Virus record (IMG/VR): IMGVR_UViG_3300044695_004133
Coordinates: 1 to 60,950 of that record
Length of the DNA stretch: 60,950 nt
Origin: a virus
Strand: one strand, 5' to 3'
Each line of letters opens with the position of its first letter. Within the stretch, counting starts at the first letter, position 1. Shown here piece by piece: positions 50,799 to 56,578 of the stretch. The notes below the pieces were generated by a model. It had not been told where the DNA came from and ran no database searches. It saw nothing but the letters and a program-made list of their open reading frames with translations. The position numbers were made by a program, and so were the translations under genes.

Positions 50799-50948
50799 TT
50801 ACGCAATATCTACAGTATTGACCAGCTTCTTCTCCATTGAGATCTGTGAAGCTTGTCCCTGGTCCATTTTTTCATTTGCTTCTTCTTCGGTTTCAGCCAT
50901 TACAGCTACCTTGATTGCAATGTCATAAATAAATGCTTTGATTGTCAT
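50799..50948 (-). CDS. 49-residue hypothetical protein
   Basis: ATG 50948 (MTIKAFIYDIAIKVAVMAETEEE...). A beta strand plus an acidic helix, soluble. It ends 8 bases before the zinc-ribbon gene starts. Ribosome site is weak (TTAGG). No family recognised. Confidence 0.6.
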   Translation of the reverse strand: MTIKAFIYDIAIKVAVMAETEEEANEKMDQGQASQISMEKKLVNTVDIA

Positions 50949-50994
50949 TTTATGCCTAATCTACTTTTGGATTCTATTAAATGTTAATAAAATT

Positions 50995-51102
50995 TTATTT
51001 ACAGCTTTTCTGATGATTATTAAGTGTCATATGTGCAAACCCAGATCTTACTTCAATCTCCCGCCCACATTTATCACATTTTACTAATCTTGACGATGCC
51101 AT
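50995..51102 (-). CDS. 35-residue zinc-finger-like peptide (leaderless)
   Basis: MASSRLVKCDKCGREIEVRSG followed by FAHMTLNNHQKSCK: a C-x-x-C ... H ... C set in 35 residues, enough for one small zinc finger. ATG is exactly 6 bases after a TATAAT box, so the mRNA is probably leaderless. It is the first gene of the minus-strand operon running to 48826. Confidence 0.7.
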   Translation of the reverse strand: MASSRLVKCDKCGREIEVRSGFAHMTLNNHQKSCK

Positions 51103-51108
51103 TAATTT

Positions 51109-51137
51109 ATTATATACTATCTATACATTCTAGTCAA
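51109..51137 (-). promoter_or_regulatory. Leaderless promoter of the minus-strand operon
   Basis: Minus strand TTGACT (51137-51132), 17 bases, TATAAT (51114-51109), 6 bases, ATG (51102). Divergent partner of the promoter at 51273-51301. Confidence 0.85.
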
Positions 51138-51138
51138 C

Positions 51139-51216
51139 TATATATGTTATATATGTTATATATGTTATATGTTATATGTTTTATATTTTGTATTTTTTGT
51201 ATTTTCTGTATTTTCT
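51139..51216. repeat. AT-rich tandem repeat array between divergent promoters
   Basis: Five TATATGTTA-type units (about 9-10 bases each) are followed by four TGTATTTTYT-type units (10 bases). The units are close to one helical turn, so the DNA should be curved and easily melted. The flank then turns abruptly to a C-run (51217-51233). Confidence 0.8.
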
Positions 51217-51272
51217 GACCCCCCGACCCCCCTATGGAAGTATAACATTTGAAATATTCTAAGGTCAAGGGG

Positions 51273-51301
51273 TTGACGAAACTTTTTTTATTTGATAATA
51301 T
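51273..51301 (+). promoter_or_regulatory. Leaderless promoter of the HNH gene
   Basis: TTGACG (51273-51278), 17 bases, TAATAT (51296-51301), 6 bases, ATG (51308). The start site should coincide with the ATG. Confidence 0.8.
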
Positions 51302-51307
51302 TTTGTT

Positions 51308-51658
51308 ATGCCAGTAAACAATAAAGCAAACATAGAGAGATATACGGATCCACACCTATACTCCTTCTATGAAATTTTTATTATACATGGGGGTAATTGT
51401 CACATATGTGGTATGCAGATAGATTACTCTGCACCCCGCCAAGCTTTTGTACCTGGATGGAAGTATGGACTACAGCTAGATCATGTAATCCCTTTAACCA
51501 AAGGAGGATCTGACGAGCTTATAAACGTAAAGCCTTCTCACGGTATCTGCAACCTTACTAAAGGTAATAGAACAAATGAGCCAAAGAAACATCCTAGGTA
51601 TGCACCCGTCGATACTTCGTATAGAAAAAAACTTAGGAATAAAATCTCAGTCGACTAG
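51308..51658 (+). CDS. HNH endonuclease
   Basis: 116 residues. Full HNH core: GNCHICGMQIDYSAP (Cys pair), LQLDHVIPLTKGGSDELINVKPSHGICN (the DHVIPLTKGG heart and Asn-His-like helix) and a final Lys/Asn-rich KGNR. The enzymes cut DNA and are found as free-standing homing nucleases or packaging partners. It is leaderless, starting right after a TAATAT box, and the only coding gene between the AT-repeat and the early region. Confidence 0.88.
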   Translation: MPVNNKANIERYTDPHLYSFYEIFIIHGGNCHICGMQIDYSAPRQAFVPGWKYGLQLDHVIPLTKGGSDELINVKPSHGICNLTKGNRTNEPKKHPRYAPVDTSYRKKLRNKISVD

Positions 51659-51770
51659 CATTTCATATTTCACAAAATGTTAATATATTTTTATCATGTA
51701 TGATCACGAATAAATAAATGTCCGTTTTGTCTATTTAGTGCGCCCATAGGCTACTAACTTTGAGCGTGAG

Positions 51771-51786
51771 TGTGATGCTAATCACA
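51771..51786. promoter_or_regulatory. Crp/GlxR-type site 1
   Basis: TGTGA-TGCTAA-TCACA, a perfect two-half-site palindrome. It lies 38 bases before the TGTCAG element of the first early promoter. The rest of 51659-51897 holds an ATGTCCGTTTT motif (51718) but no gene. Confidence 0.72.
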
Positions 51787-51824
51787 AAAATAGTTTGAGA
51801 ATACTTGCCAGTAACCCCCCTTTT

Positions 51825-51852
51825 TGTCAGTCCCCCCTGCTAGAGTTATACT
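51825..51852 (+). promoter_or_regulatory. Early promoter 1
   Basis: TGTCAG (51825-51830), 10 bases, TAGAGT (51841-51846), then a better TATACT (51847-51852). Either could serve as -10. Followed by a hairpin and GAAAGG. Confidence 0.65.
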
Positions 51853-51861
51853 ATAAAGAAA

Positions 51862-51880
51862 ATCAAGAAAGGTTCTTGAT
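51862..51880 (+). other. 5'-UTR hairpin before first early gene
   Basis: ATCAAGAA-AGG-TTCTTGAT, an 8-bp perfect stem with a 3-base loop that hides one GAAAGG copy; a second GAAAGG follows directly (51883-51889). It could set translation of the gene. Confidence 0.55.
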
Positions 51881-51897
51881 AAAGAAAGGAAAACAAA

Positions 51898-52104
51898 ATG
51901 TTTTCACTAAGTTATAAAGTCCAATACTCGGACACCGAGTTTTCTACTTGCTTAGGTGTTCTAATGAATACCGAACAAGATGCTAATGAGTATCTTGACC
52001 TACTAGCCCTAAGAGGCACTATCTTAGAAACTAATCTAAGAGAGTTAGAAAATTACAAGCCTAGCACTCGCAAGGTTTATGCTACTACTAGAAGTTGGGA
52101 GTAA
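51898..52104 (+). CDS. Small early protein
   Basis: 68 residues, a beta strand (MFSLSYKVQYSDTEF) followed by a helix (TEQDANEYLDLLALRGTIL). No family recognised. Ribosome site AAAGAAAGG is 8 bases before ATG. First gene of a run of overlapping micro-genes to 53066. Confidence 0.65.
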   Translation: MFSLSYKVQYSDTEFSTCLGVLMNTEQDANEYLDLLALRGTILETNLRELENYKPSTRKVYATTRSWE

Positions 52105-52108
52105 TCTA

Positions 52109-52213
52109 ATGAACGATTATCTTGATTATATGGACGAAATCTACGAGGAACTCGTAGAGGAGTTCGGACACGAAATCGAGTCCGTGTGTGACCATAATCA
52201 CACTAACGCCTAA
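52109..52213 (+). CDS. 34-residue acidic micro-protein
   Basis: MNDYLDYMDEIYEELVEEFGHEIESV, then CDHNHTNA: a strongly acidic helix and a short His/Cys tail. The Crp-like site 52187-52202 lies inside its last codons, so DNA-binding and coding functions overlap. No family recognised. Confidence 0.55.
   Translation: MNDYLDYMDEIYEELVEEFGHEIESVCDHNHTNA
52187..52202. promoter_or_regulatory. Crp/GlxR-type site 2 (inside coding sequence)
   Basis: TGTGA-CCATAA-TCACA, perfect. Overlaps the 3' end of the 52109-52213 gene and precedes promoter 2 by 30 bases. Confidence 0.7.
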
Positions 52214-52231
52214 CGGCGTGTCGCTATACAA

Positions 52232-52253
52232 TGTCGGCGCTATGCGCTACAAT
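52232..52253 (+). promoter_or_regulatory. Early promoter 2
   Basis: TGTCGG (52232-52237), 10 bases, TACAAT (52248-52253), then ACGAAAG before ATG 52289. Confidence 0.72.
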
Positions 52254-52288
52254 TCCTACTATAACTACTAACGAAAGAAGAACAGATA

Positions 52289-52441
52289 ATGACTATCACT
52301 TATACACTATGGCAAGGCTCTCAACTATTAGCCGTAAATCAAAAGGCTAACAAGCCCGAAGAAATCTTAGCCGTAATAAAAGAATTAGAAAAACTAGGTA
52401 AGGGTTTCACTTACAACATTAGAGAAGTAGAGGTAAAGTAA
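52289..52441 (+). CDS. 50-residue micro-protein
   Basis: MTITYTLWQGSQLLAVNQ, then a charged helix (KPEEILAVIKELEKLGKGF) and a final strand (TYNIREVEVK). A beta-alpha-beta unit; no family recognised. Its TAA overlaps the next ATG (TAATG). Confidence 0.58.
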   Translation: MTITYTLWQGSQLLAVNQKANKPEEILAVIKELEKLGKGFTYNIREVEVK

Positions 52442-52605
52442 TGATGACTAAATGGGATACTATTCAGGCAGATGTAGCAGACGCTTATGTCTATCTAGAA
52501 GAAGAAGAAGCCTATAACAAGGCACTAGCAGAGGGCTTAGATTTGCGCCTTAGCGAATACGAAGAAGAAGAAATGTCCGCACTAACATTAGATTGGGATA
52601 ACTAA
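52441..52605 (+). CDS. 54-residue acidic helical micro-protein
   Basis: Starts ATGATG at 52441 (coupled to the preceding stop). Almost all helix with many Glu (YLEEEEAYNKALAEGLDLRLSEYEEEE). Resembles DNA-mimic-like acidic phage peptides only in charge; no role proven. Confidence 0.55.
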   Translation: MMTKWDTIQADVADAYVYLEEEEAYNKALAEGLDLRLSEYEEEEMSALTLDWDN

Positions 52606-52607
52606 TA

Positions 52608-52763
52608 ATGACTATAAACGGATTTGAGTTATACATAACTAGCGACTACGGATTAGAGTTTGATAGTTTCTTAGGGGCTATCTACTTACCTTGGCACACT
52701 ATCCTAATTACTACCGCCCTACTAATCGCCTATAAGATTTACAAGAGAAAGAAGAATAAGTAA
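52608..52763 (+). CDS. 51-residue single-pass membrane micro-protein
   Basis: Polar N-terminus (MTINGFELYITSDYGLEF), one transmembrane helix (GAIYLPWHTILITTALLIAY) and a basic tail (KIYKRKKNK), so the tail should be cytoplasmic. Its stop overlaps the next gene's ATG. Function unknown. Confidence 0.6.
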   Translation: MTINGFELYITSDYGLEFDSFLGAIYLPWHTILITTALLIAYKIYKRKKNK

Positions 52764-52876
52764 TGACTACTAATCGCTTACTAACTACCGCCGTCCAATT
52801 ACTACTAGCGGGCGTAACTATCCCGCTACTAATCGCAGTAATCAAAGACATAAAAAATGGGGGACTAAATGAGTAA
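52763..52876 (+). CDS. 37-residue membrane micro-protein
   Basis: MTTNRLLTTAVQLLLAGVTIPLLIAVIKDIKNGG...: one transmembrane helix with a basic/polar end. Shares its start with the previous stop (TAATG) and overlaps the next gene by 8 bases. Two membrane peptides in tandem could form a pair. Confidence 0.58.
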   Translation: MTTNRLLTTAVQLLLAGVTIPLLIAVIKDIKNGGLNE

Positions 52877-53066
52877 ATCACAATTAGAAAAAGATTTAGA
52901 AATCAAAGAAAGTTTTATAGATTTACTAAATGACATTTATCCAACTGTAAAAATTGGTTACTCAACTTTTACACCCGCCGAAATCTTAGAGTGTTGCGAT
53001 CCCGTTGCGTTTGCGATTGGTTTAGTAGAACACGAAGATTATTTAGCGGAATTAGAAAATGAATAA
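52869..53066 (+). CDS. Small early protein
   Basis: 65 residues, charged helix (LEKDLEIKESFIDLLNDIY), then a short strand region and CCDPVAFAIGLVEHEDYLAELEN. No family recognised. It ends the first run of micro-genes; the next 260 bases hold a module, a Crp-like site and promoter 3. Confidence 0.6.
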   Translation: MSKSQLEKDLEIKESFIDLLNDIYPTVKIGYSTFTPAEILECCDPVAFAIGLVEHEDYLAELENE

Positions 53067-53102
53067 ATAAATAACGGCGTGTCGGCTTGACAAAATCAAG
53101 CT

Positions 53103-53181
53103 GGCCCGCAACTACTGCGGAGTCGGGCGTGTCGTTACGACATTGTTATAAAAATCCCTGAATTCTACGGCGTGTCGATTT
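53103..53181 (+). repeat. Intergenic module A
   Basis: GGCCCGCAACTACTGCGGAG hairpin, GTCGGGCGTGTCGTTACGAC, then ATCCCTGAATTC. It shares the first two blocks with module B. The gap 53067-53325 contains this, a GCGTGTCG copy on each side, site 3 and promoter 3, and no gene. Confidence 0.8.
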
Positions 53182-53204
53182 GACAGACAAATCGGACATT
53201 TTGA

Positions 53205-53220
53205 TGTGATTAGTATCACA
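53205..53220. promoter_or_regulatory. Crp/GlxR-type site 3
   Basis: TGTGA-TTAGTA-TCACA, perfect, 48 bases before the TGTCAG of promoter 3. Confidence 0.75.
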
Positions 53221-53268
53221 CGGCTTGAGCGTCTCACTATTTGGATTTACTGGCTAGTAATGTGAAAA

Positions 53269-53290
53269 TGTCAGTGGGTTCGTGTATAAT
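53269..53290 (+). promoter_or_regulatory. Early promoter 3
   Basis: TGTCAGTGG (from 53269), then TATAAT (53285-53290), 10 bases after TGTCAG. ACGAAAGAAGG precedes ATG 53326. Confidence 0.82.
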
Positions 53291-53325
53291 TCCATACATA
53301 ACAACAAACGAAAGAAGGTCTGCCA

Positions 53326-53532
53326 ATGGCTACCAAACTATACACAATCGAAAGCCTACTTGTAGGGAAAAACTATCGCTCACGCAATCGCCACTTTTCT
53401 GGCGAAATTGTATCTGCCGAACACCGCCCAGAAATTTGGTATGGTGAAAAAACTGAAGCGTATCTAATCGAAATAAATGCGGGCGGTCTGCGAAATAAAT
53501 TCGCAACAATCGCAGTAAAGGTTGGTGAATAA
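53326..53532 (+). CDS. Small early protein
   Basis: 68 residues, mostly beta (MATKLYTIESLLVGKNY, YLIEINAGGLRNKFATIAVKV). Basic patch NYRSRNRHF could bind nucleic acid. No family recognised. Followed by two more small genes without a gap. Confidence 0.65.
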   Translation: MATKLYTIESLLVGKNYRSRNRHFSGEIVSAEHRPEIWYGEKTEAYLIEINAGGLRNKFATIAVKVGE

Positions 53533-53534
53533 TA

Positions 53535-53660
53535 ATGGGATACATCGAAATTTTCCGAATGGACAACGAGGGTGCTGGCTGGGTAGATTTATCCGAAGCA
53601 ACACCCGATGAATTATTCAACATCGAATTAGGATTATTAGAGGAAGGTGCGTTCGAATGA
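53535..53660 (+). CDS. 41-residue micro-protein
   Basis: MGYIEIFRMDNEGAGWVDL, then SEATPDELFNIELGLLEEGAFE: a strand and an acidic helix. Its TGA overlaps the next ATG (ATGA). No family recognised. Confidence 0.57.
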   Translation: MGYIEIFRMDNEGAGWVDLSEATPDELFNIELGLLEEGAFE

Positions 53661-53782
53661 ACTTAGACGAATTCAAACAACACGTTATCGCACAACGTGA
53701 GGCAAGCAAGGCGCAAGCCTTGTCAGTGCTATCTGCTACAATTACAAAATCAACAAACGAAAGGGAAAACCTAAATGGGTAG
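53657..53782 (+). CDS. 41-residue micro-protein whose 3' end carries promoter 4
   Basis: MNLDEFKQHVIAQREASKAQ, then ALSVLSATITKSTNERENLNG. The codons from ALSVL to TNEREN contain TGTCAG, TACAAT and ACGAAAGGG, that is, the promoter and ribosome site of the next gene. So the end of this protein is dictated by control DNA, and the real peptide may be shorter or unimportant. Confidence 0.5.
   Translation: MNLDEFKQHVIAQREASKAQALSVLSATITKSTNERENLNG
53721..53742 (+). promoter_or_regulatory. Early promoter 4 (inside coding sequence)
   Basis: TGTCAG (53721-53726), 10 bases, TACAAT (53737-53742), ACGAAAGGG follows, ATG at 53775. Confidence 0.72.
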
Positions 53783-53921
53783 AATGAAAGAATTATACAC
53801 TCAGATTTTAGAGTGTGATACCTGCTACGGAAATGGCTGGCTATACTACGGAGATGAAAATAATTATGATGTAGAGGCTTGCCAATGTAATCCGCTCAGT
53901 TTTTTTCAGGAGAATAAATAA
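53775..53921 (+). CDS. 48-residue zinc-finger-like peptide
   Basis: MGRMKELYTQILECDTCYGNGW with ACQCNPLSFF: a C-x-x-C (CDTC) and C-x-C (CQC), plus the GNGW turn known from DnaJ-type Zn sites. One metal could be bound. Overlaps the previous gene by 8 bases; the next gene starts at the very next base. Confidence 0.62.
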   Translation: MGRMKELYTQILECDTCYGNGWLYYGDENNYDVEACQCNPLSFFQENK

Positions 53922-54047
53922 ATGAAAATTGCTGAAATGTGGATTTGCGATAATTGCGATACTCTCGCTATTGTGTCGGTGGCAACTGATACAATAGTAA
54001 TAACACAATGTAAATGTATAACTAACGAAAGGGAAACTAATGTATAA
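53922..54047 (+). CDS. 41-residue zinc-ribbon-like peptide containing promoter 5
   Basis: MKIAEMWICDNCDTLAIVSV, then TDTIVITQCKCITNERETNV: C-x-x-C and C-x-C. It also spans TGTCGG, TACAAT and ACGAAAGG for the next gene, so coding and control overlap. Ends 8 bases into the next gene. Confidence 0.57.
   Translation: MKIAEMWICDNCDTLAIVSVATDTIVITQCKCITNERETNV
53974..53995 (+). promoter_or_regulatory. Early promoter 5 (inside coding sequence)
   Basis: TGTCGG (53974-53979), 10 bases, TACAAT (53990-53995). ACGAAAGGG precedes ATG 54040. Confidence 0.72.
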
Positions 54048-54243
54048 ACTAACTTGCGCCTATGATAGCAACGCCCCCCACTGGTCTGCCGAATACGAAA
54101 ATGAATTTGGTGCGTGGGAAAACTTTTTCCGTTTTACCGATTGGGGTTCTGCTAATGAATACTCAACTGTAAATTTATTTACACCAACTGGCAAATGCTA
54201 TACAAAACTATTTTATCGCACAGGAGAGGTCGTAGTAAAATGA
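54040..54243 (+). CDS. Small early protein
   Basis: 67 residues with many aromatics (YENEFGAWENFFRFTDWGSANEY) and a beta C-terminus (CYTKLFYRTGEVVV). No family recognised. Its TGA overlaps the following ATG by ATGA. Confidence 0.63.
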   Translation: MYKLTCAYDSNAPHWSAEYENEFGAWENFFRFTDWGSANEYSTVNLFTPTGKCYTKLFYRTGEVVVK

Positions 54244-54431
54244 TGACTAGAAAAGACTACATAGCAACCGCAGAAATTCTAAAGTATGCTAGCAACAAAA
54301 CTCACCCTGCTGTATTTTCTAAAATTGTAAATGATTTCGCTGAAATGTTTGCGAAAGATAATGAGCGATTTGATGTAAAACGATTTCACGAAGCGAGTGG
54401 GTATAATGTTCCTAACTTCTCTTCAAGATAA
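54240..54431 (+). CDS. Small helical early protein
   Basis: 63 residues from ATG 54240 (MMTRKDYIATAEILK); the longer frame from 54195 is rejected because it sits in the previous gene and lacks a ribosome site. Charged helices (KYASNKTHPAVFSKIVNDFAE). Pattern of actinophage proteins with IATAEILK-type starts (recalled). No function known. Confidence 0.65.
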   Translation: MMTRKDYIATAEILKYASNKTHPAVFSKIVNDFAEMFAKDNERFDVKRFHEASGYNVPNFSSR

Positions 54432-54537
54432 AGTAAAACGCATTCAGGAATTGCGTCGCAGTAATGCGGCGCAACCTGTTCGCAATAAAAAAAAATACAC
54501 ACGCAAAATAAAACATAAAAATAAATTCGATCAATAA
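54406..54537 (+). CDS. 43-residue strongly basic peptide
   Basis: MFLTSLQDKVKRIQELRRSN, then NKKKYTRKIKHKNKFDQ: about 30% Lys/Arg, so it should bind nucleic acid. Overlaps the preceding gene by 26 bases in another frame. No ribosome site is obvious; moderate confidence. Confidence 0.5.
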   Translation: MFLTSLQDKVKRIQELRRSNAAQPVRNKKKYTRKIKHKNKFDQ

Positions 54538-54560
54538 TTAATTAGAACAGGTGTTCGAAA

Positions 54561-54625
54561 GCCCGCAGAGCTGCGGAGTCGGGCGTGTCGTTACGACTGT
54601 GATCTAAAACACCCTGGAATTTGCA
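54561..54625 (+). repeat. Intergenic module B
   Basis: GCCCGCAGAGCTGCGG hairpin, AGTCGGGCGTGTCGTTACGAC identical to module A, a degenerate Crp-like half (TGTGA at 54598), and CCCTGGAATTTGCA. Ends at promoter 6. Confidence 0.8.
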
Positions 54626-54640
54626 GCGTGTTGCGTAAAA

Positions 54641-54662
54641 TGTCGGTCCATTCTGCTATACT
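54641..54662 (+). promoter_or_regulatory. Early promoter 6
   Basis: TGTCGG (54641-54646), 10 bases, TATACT (54657-54662) with TGC before it (extended -10). AACGAAAGG precedes ATG 54691. Confidence 0.8.
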
Positions 54663-54690
54663 TACAACCTTACCAACGAAAGGCCAACTA

Positions 54691-55410
54691 ATGAAATTGA
54701 AACGCTCTAATGATAGAAAGGTGGCTAACCTTGTCACAAAAAATGGAAAGCAAGCCGCAATTGCTAACACGTTCGGATTACCCGCAGGAAAAGATTTCTC
54801 ATGTCCTGGCGCTACGTCTATCTGCGAGACTGTTTGCTATGCAGGCAAATTGGAAAAACTCTTCAAGGGAGTAAAAACTAATCTGCTACACAATTGGGAA
54901 TTGCTACGCAATGCCGATATGGAAACAATGTATCAATTGCTAAATGAAATGATTATTGATTTCAAGGCTGATTGTGTAAAGAAAGACGCTCCTATGCTAT
55001 TCCGTATCCACTGGGACGGAGATTTCTTCAATGATTTCTATACTTATGCCTGGAAGAATGTAATCAATGAGCACACCGATGTTCAATTCTGGGTTTACAC
55101 ACGTGTAAAGTCTGCAGCGCTTATTCTAAAGGATGTATCTAATTTATCTCTTTACTATTCTACCGACGATGAGAATAAAGAAATCGGCCACGAACTAAAA
55201 GTAAATGAGGGAATTCGCCTTGCATATTTAGGGAAGACATTCGCCGTCACCGAAAGCACAATGAAAGAATTGACGGGCAAGCCTGGTGCTAAGTGCCCTG
55301 AAAATATGAAATCAATTCCACTAATTAGCAATGCAGGTTCTGCGTGTGTATCGTGTGGGTTATGTGTTTATGGTAAAGCAGATATTAGATTTAGCGCAAC
55401 TAAAAAATAA
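54691..55410 (+). CDS. GP88-family-like protein, Cys-rich
   Basis: 239 residues from ATG 54691 (MKLKRSNDRKVANL), placed by promoter 6 and AACGAAAGG; the longer frame from 54628 includes the promoter. The pattern AIANTFGLPAGKDFSCPGAT, CETVCYAGK, HWDGDFFNDFYTYAWKN and FWVYTRVKS matches the phage gene-product-88 family (recalled). Ten Cys occur, seven of them in CPGATSICETVCYAG and CVSCGLC, so a metal or Fe-S site is likely. Function of the family is not settled. Confidence 0.75.
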   Translation: MKLKRSNDRKVANLVTKNGKQAAIANTFGLPAGKDFSCPGATSICETVCYAGKLEKLFKGVKTNLLHNWELLRNADMETMYQLLNEMIIDFKADCVKKDAPMLFRIHWDGDFFNDFYTYAWKNVINEHTDVQFWVYTRVKSAALILKDVSNLSLYYSTDDENKEIGHELKVNEGIRLAYLGKTFAVTESTMKELTGKPGAKCPENMKSIPLISNAGSACVSCGLCVYGKADIRFSATKK

Positions 55411-55422
55411 GGAGAAATAAAA

Positions 55423-55545
55423 ATGGCGGAGCTTAATTATTTTAATGCATTAATAAATTCTGTTGTTGGTGATCAAGATCAGAAAAAAGCTGCTAAAGAG
55501 TACTTAGCAGAAATAGATCCCGACATATGGGGCCAGGAGGAATAA
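55423..55545 (+). CDS. 40-residue micro-protein
   Basis: MAELNYFNALINSVVGDQDQ, then KKAAKEYLAEIDPDIWGQEE: one or two acidic helices. AAGGAGA lies 9 bases before ATG. Resembles small C-terminal helices of actinophage proteins; no function known. Confidence 0.6.
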   Translation: MAELNYFNALINSVVGDQDQKKAAKEYLAEIDPDIWGQEE

Positions 55546-55547
55546 AA

Positions 55548-55625
55548 GGCCCGCAATACTACGGGGTTATCCACAGGTTTACGGGAGTTATCCACAAACC
55601 CTGGAAATTTGTGAGATTTATCACA
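55548..55625 (+). repeat. Intergenic module C with two perfect DnaA boxes
   Basis: GGCCCGCAATACTACGGGG, then TTATCCACA at 55567-55575 and again at 55588-55596 (21 bases apart, same face), AACCCTGGAAATT, then the Crp-like site TGTGA-GATTTA-TCACA (55610-55625). Confidence 0.82.
55610..55625. promoter_or_regulatory. Crp/GlxR-type site 4
   Basis: TGTGA-GATTTA-TCACA, perfect, 28 bases before TGTCAG of promoter 7. Confidence 0.75.
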
Positions 55626-55653
55626 AGGCTTATGCGGGGAATAGATTAGGTAA

Positions 55654-55675
55654 TGTCAGTGGGGTATGCTAAAAT
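55654..55675 (+). promoter_or_regulatory. Early promoter 7
   Basis: TGTCAGTGG (from 55654), TAAAAT (55670-55675), with TGC just before it. AACGAAAGG precedes ATG 55705. Confidence 0.78.
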
Positions 55676-55704
55676 ACTCTTATTCCAACAACGAAAGGTA
55701 ACAA

Positions 55705-55929
55705 ATGTCTAATCTAATCAAAGTTCCACACACAATAACTTTCGAGGCTATCATTAACCTTGATACTATCCCTGCAAACTTATTGCCACGCTTAATTGCT
55801 CTTGATGAAAAAACAATGACAGAGATGTGCAAGGAAGCAACGCTACACGCCCTTGCTCAATCTAATGTATTAAAAACTGCTAATGAGTTTAACACTTGGG
55901 CTGAAATGACTATCAAGGAAGGTAACTAA
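55705..55929 (+). CDS. Small early protein
   Basis: 74 residues, beta N-terminus (VPHTITFEAIINLDTIPANL) and long helix (KTMTEMCKEATLHALAQSN). No family recognised. Two bases separate it from the next gene. Confidence 0.65.
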   Translation: MSNLIKVPHTITFEAIINLDTIPANLLPRLIALDEKTMTEMCKEATLHALAQSNVLKTANEFNTWAEMTIKEGN

Positions 55930-55931
55930 CA

Positions 55932-56201
55932 ATGGGAAGCATAACTGCACTAGGTATTCAGGATAGCGTGTTAGATTTAGAAACACAATTAGCCTATCAC
56001 TTACAGGGTAATCATTACCCACCCGTTCCACTTTCTATGGTGCAACCTTGCATAGATGCTATTGACGCATACTATGATGAGGATTTTGATCGACAGATAA
56101 AGATGCCTGAAGGCGTATCTTATAAAGGATTAGATACAGCACCTGCCTCCGCTATTATTGACCAACACCACTTAGGATTTTGGCTACCTGAGTGTGACTA
56201 G
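55932..56201 (+). CDS. Small early protein
   Basis: 89 residues with LGIQDSVLDLETQLAYHLQG and IDAYYDEDFDRQIKMPEGV, ending HHLGFWLPECD. The codons at the end are part of Crp-like site 5. No family recognised. Confidence 0.65.
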   Translation: MGSITALGIQDSVLDLETQLAYHLQGNHYPPVPLSMVQPCIDAIDAYYDEDFDRQIKMPEGVSYKGLDTAPASAIIDQHHLGFWLPECD

Positions 56202-56208
56202 TATCACA
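56193..56208. promoter_or_regulatory. Crp/GlxR-type site 5 (overlaps gene end)
   Basis: TGTGA-CTAGTA-TCACA, perfect; it overlaps the TAG stop of the preceding gene and lies 28 bases before promoter 8. Confidence 0.75.
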
Positions 56209-56236
56209 CGACACTCCCCCTAGAAATGGGGGGAAA

Positions 56237-56258
56237 TGTCGGTGGTATCCGCTATAAT
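56237..56258 (+). promoter_or_regulatory. Early promoter 8
   Basis: TGTCGGTGG (from 56237), TATAAT (56253-56258). AACGAAAGG precedes ATG 56288. Confidence 0.85.
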
Positions 56259-56287
56259 ACTACTACCAACCAAACGAAAGGAAACAA

Positions 56288-56446
56288 ATGACAAACGCAA
56301 CACTAGAAGTAGGTCAAACCTACACAACAACAACAAGCGGTATCACAGGAGTTATCAAAGCCGTTGATAACCACCCTAGCGGAGTAAATCGTATTCTGCT
56401 TGATGTAGAAGGCAAGGAACGCTGGACAAGCGCAACTGCTAACTAA
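56288..56446 (+). CDS. 52-residue beta-rich micro-protein
   Basis: MTNATLEVGQTYTTTTSGIT, then GVIKAVDNHPSGVNRILLDV and EGKERWTSATAN, like a small SH3-type barrel. Own promoter and ribosome site make it solid despite its size. No family recognised. Confidence 0.7.
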   Translation: MTNATLEVGQTYTTTTSGITGVIKAVDNHPSGVNRILLDVEGKERWTSATAN

Positions 56447-56474
56447 ATAAGCATAACGAAACAGGGACAGTTTA

Positions 56475-56525
56475 GAGAGTGTTCTAGTCCAATGTCGTAA
56501 GTAAGAACTCTCCACCTTCGGGTGG
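56475..56525 (+). ncRNA. Possible structured 3'-UTR RNA (two stacked hairpins)
   Basis: GAGA(GT)GTTCT pairs with AGAAC-TCTC (9 bp, 2-base bulge; 56475-56512), directly followed by CCACC-TTCG-GGTGG with a UUCG loop (56512-56525). No T-run. It fills the gap between the stop at 56446 and promoter 9. Confidence 0.5.
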
Positions 56526-56528
56526 AAA

Positions 56529-56550
56529 TGTCAGACCCCCCTGCTATACT
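56529..56550 (+). promoter_or_regulatory. Early promoter 9
   Basis: TGTCAG (56529-56534), 10 bases, TATACT (56545-56550) with TGC before it. AACGAAAGG precedes ATG 56579. Confidence 0.82.
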
Positions 56551-56578
56551 AATCAACCAACCAACGAAAGGAAATACA

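Noticed and set aside
51024-51218. Open frames through the AT-repeat (YMLYMLYML and CIFCIFCIF)
   Set aside because: Products are translations of a tandem repeat without ribosome site.
14905-51655. Recurring AGTC(G/A)ACT palindrome at several gene ends
   Set aside because: Several copies encode Val-Asp-stop at C-termini or fall in coding sequence; spacing and context are irregular, so chance is likely.
54598-54613. Crp-like site in module B
   Set aside because: Only one half-site (TGTGA) is kept; the other reads ACACC.
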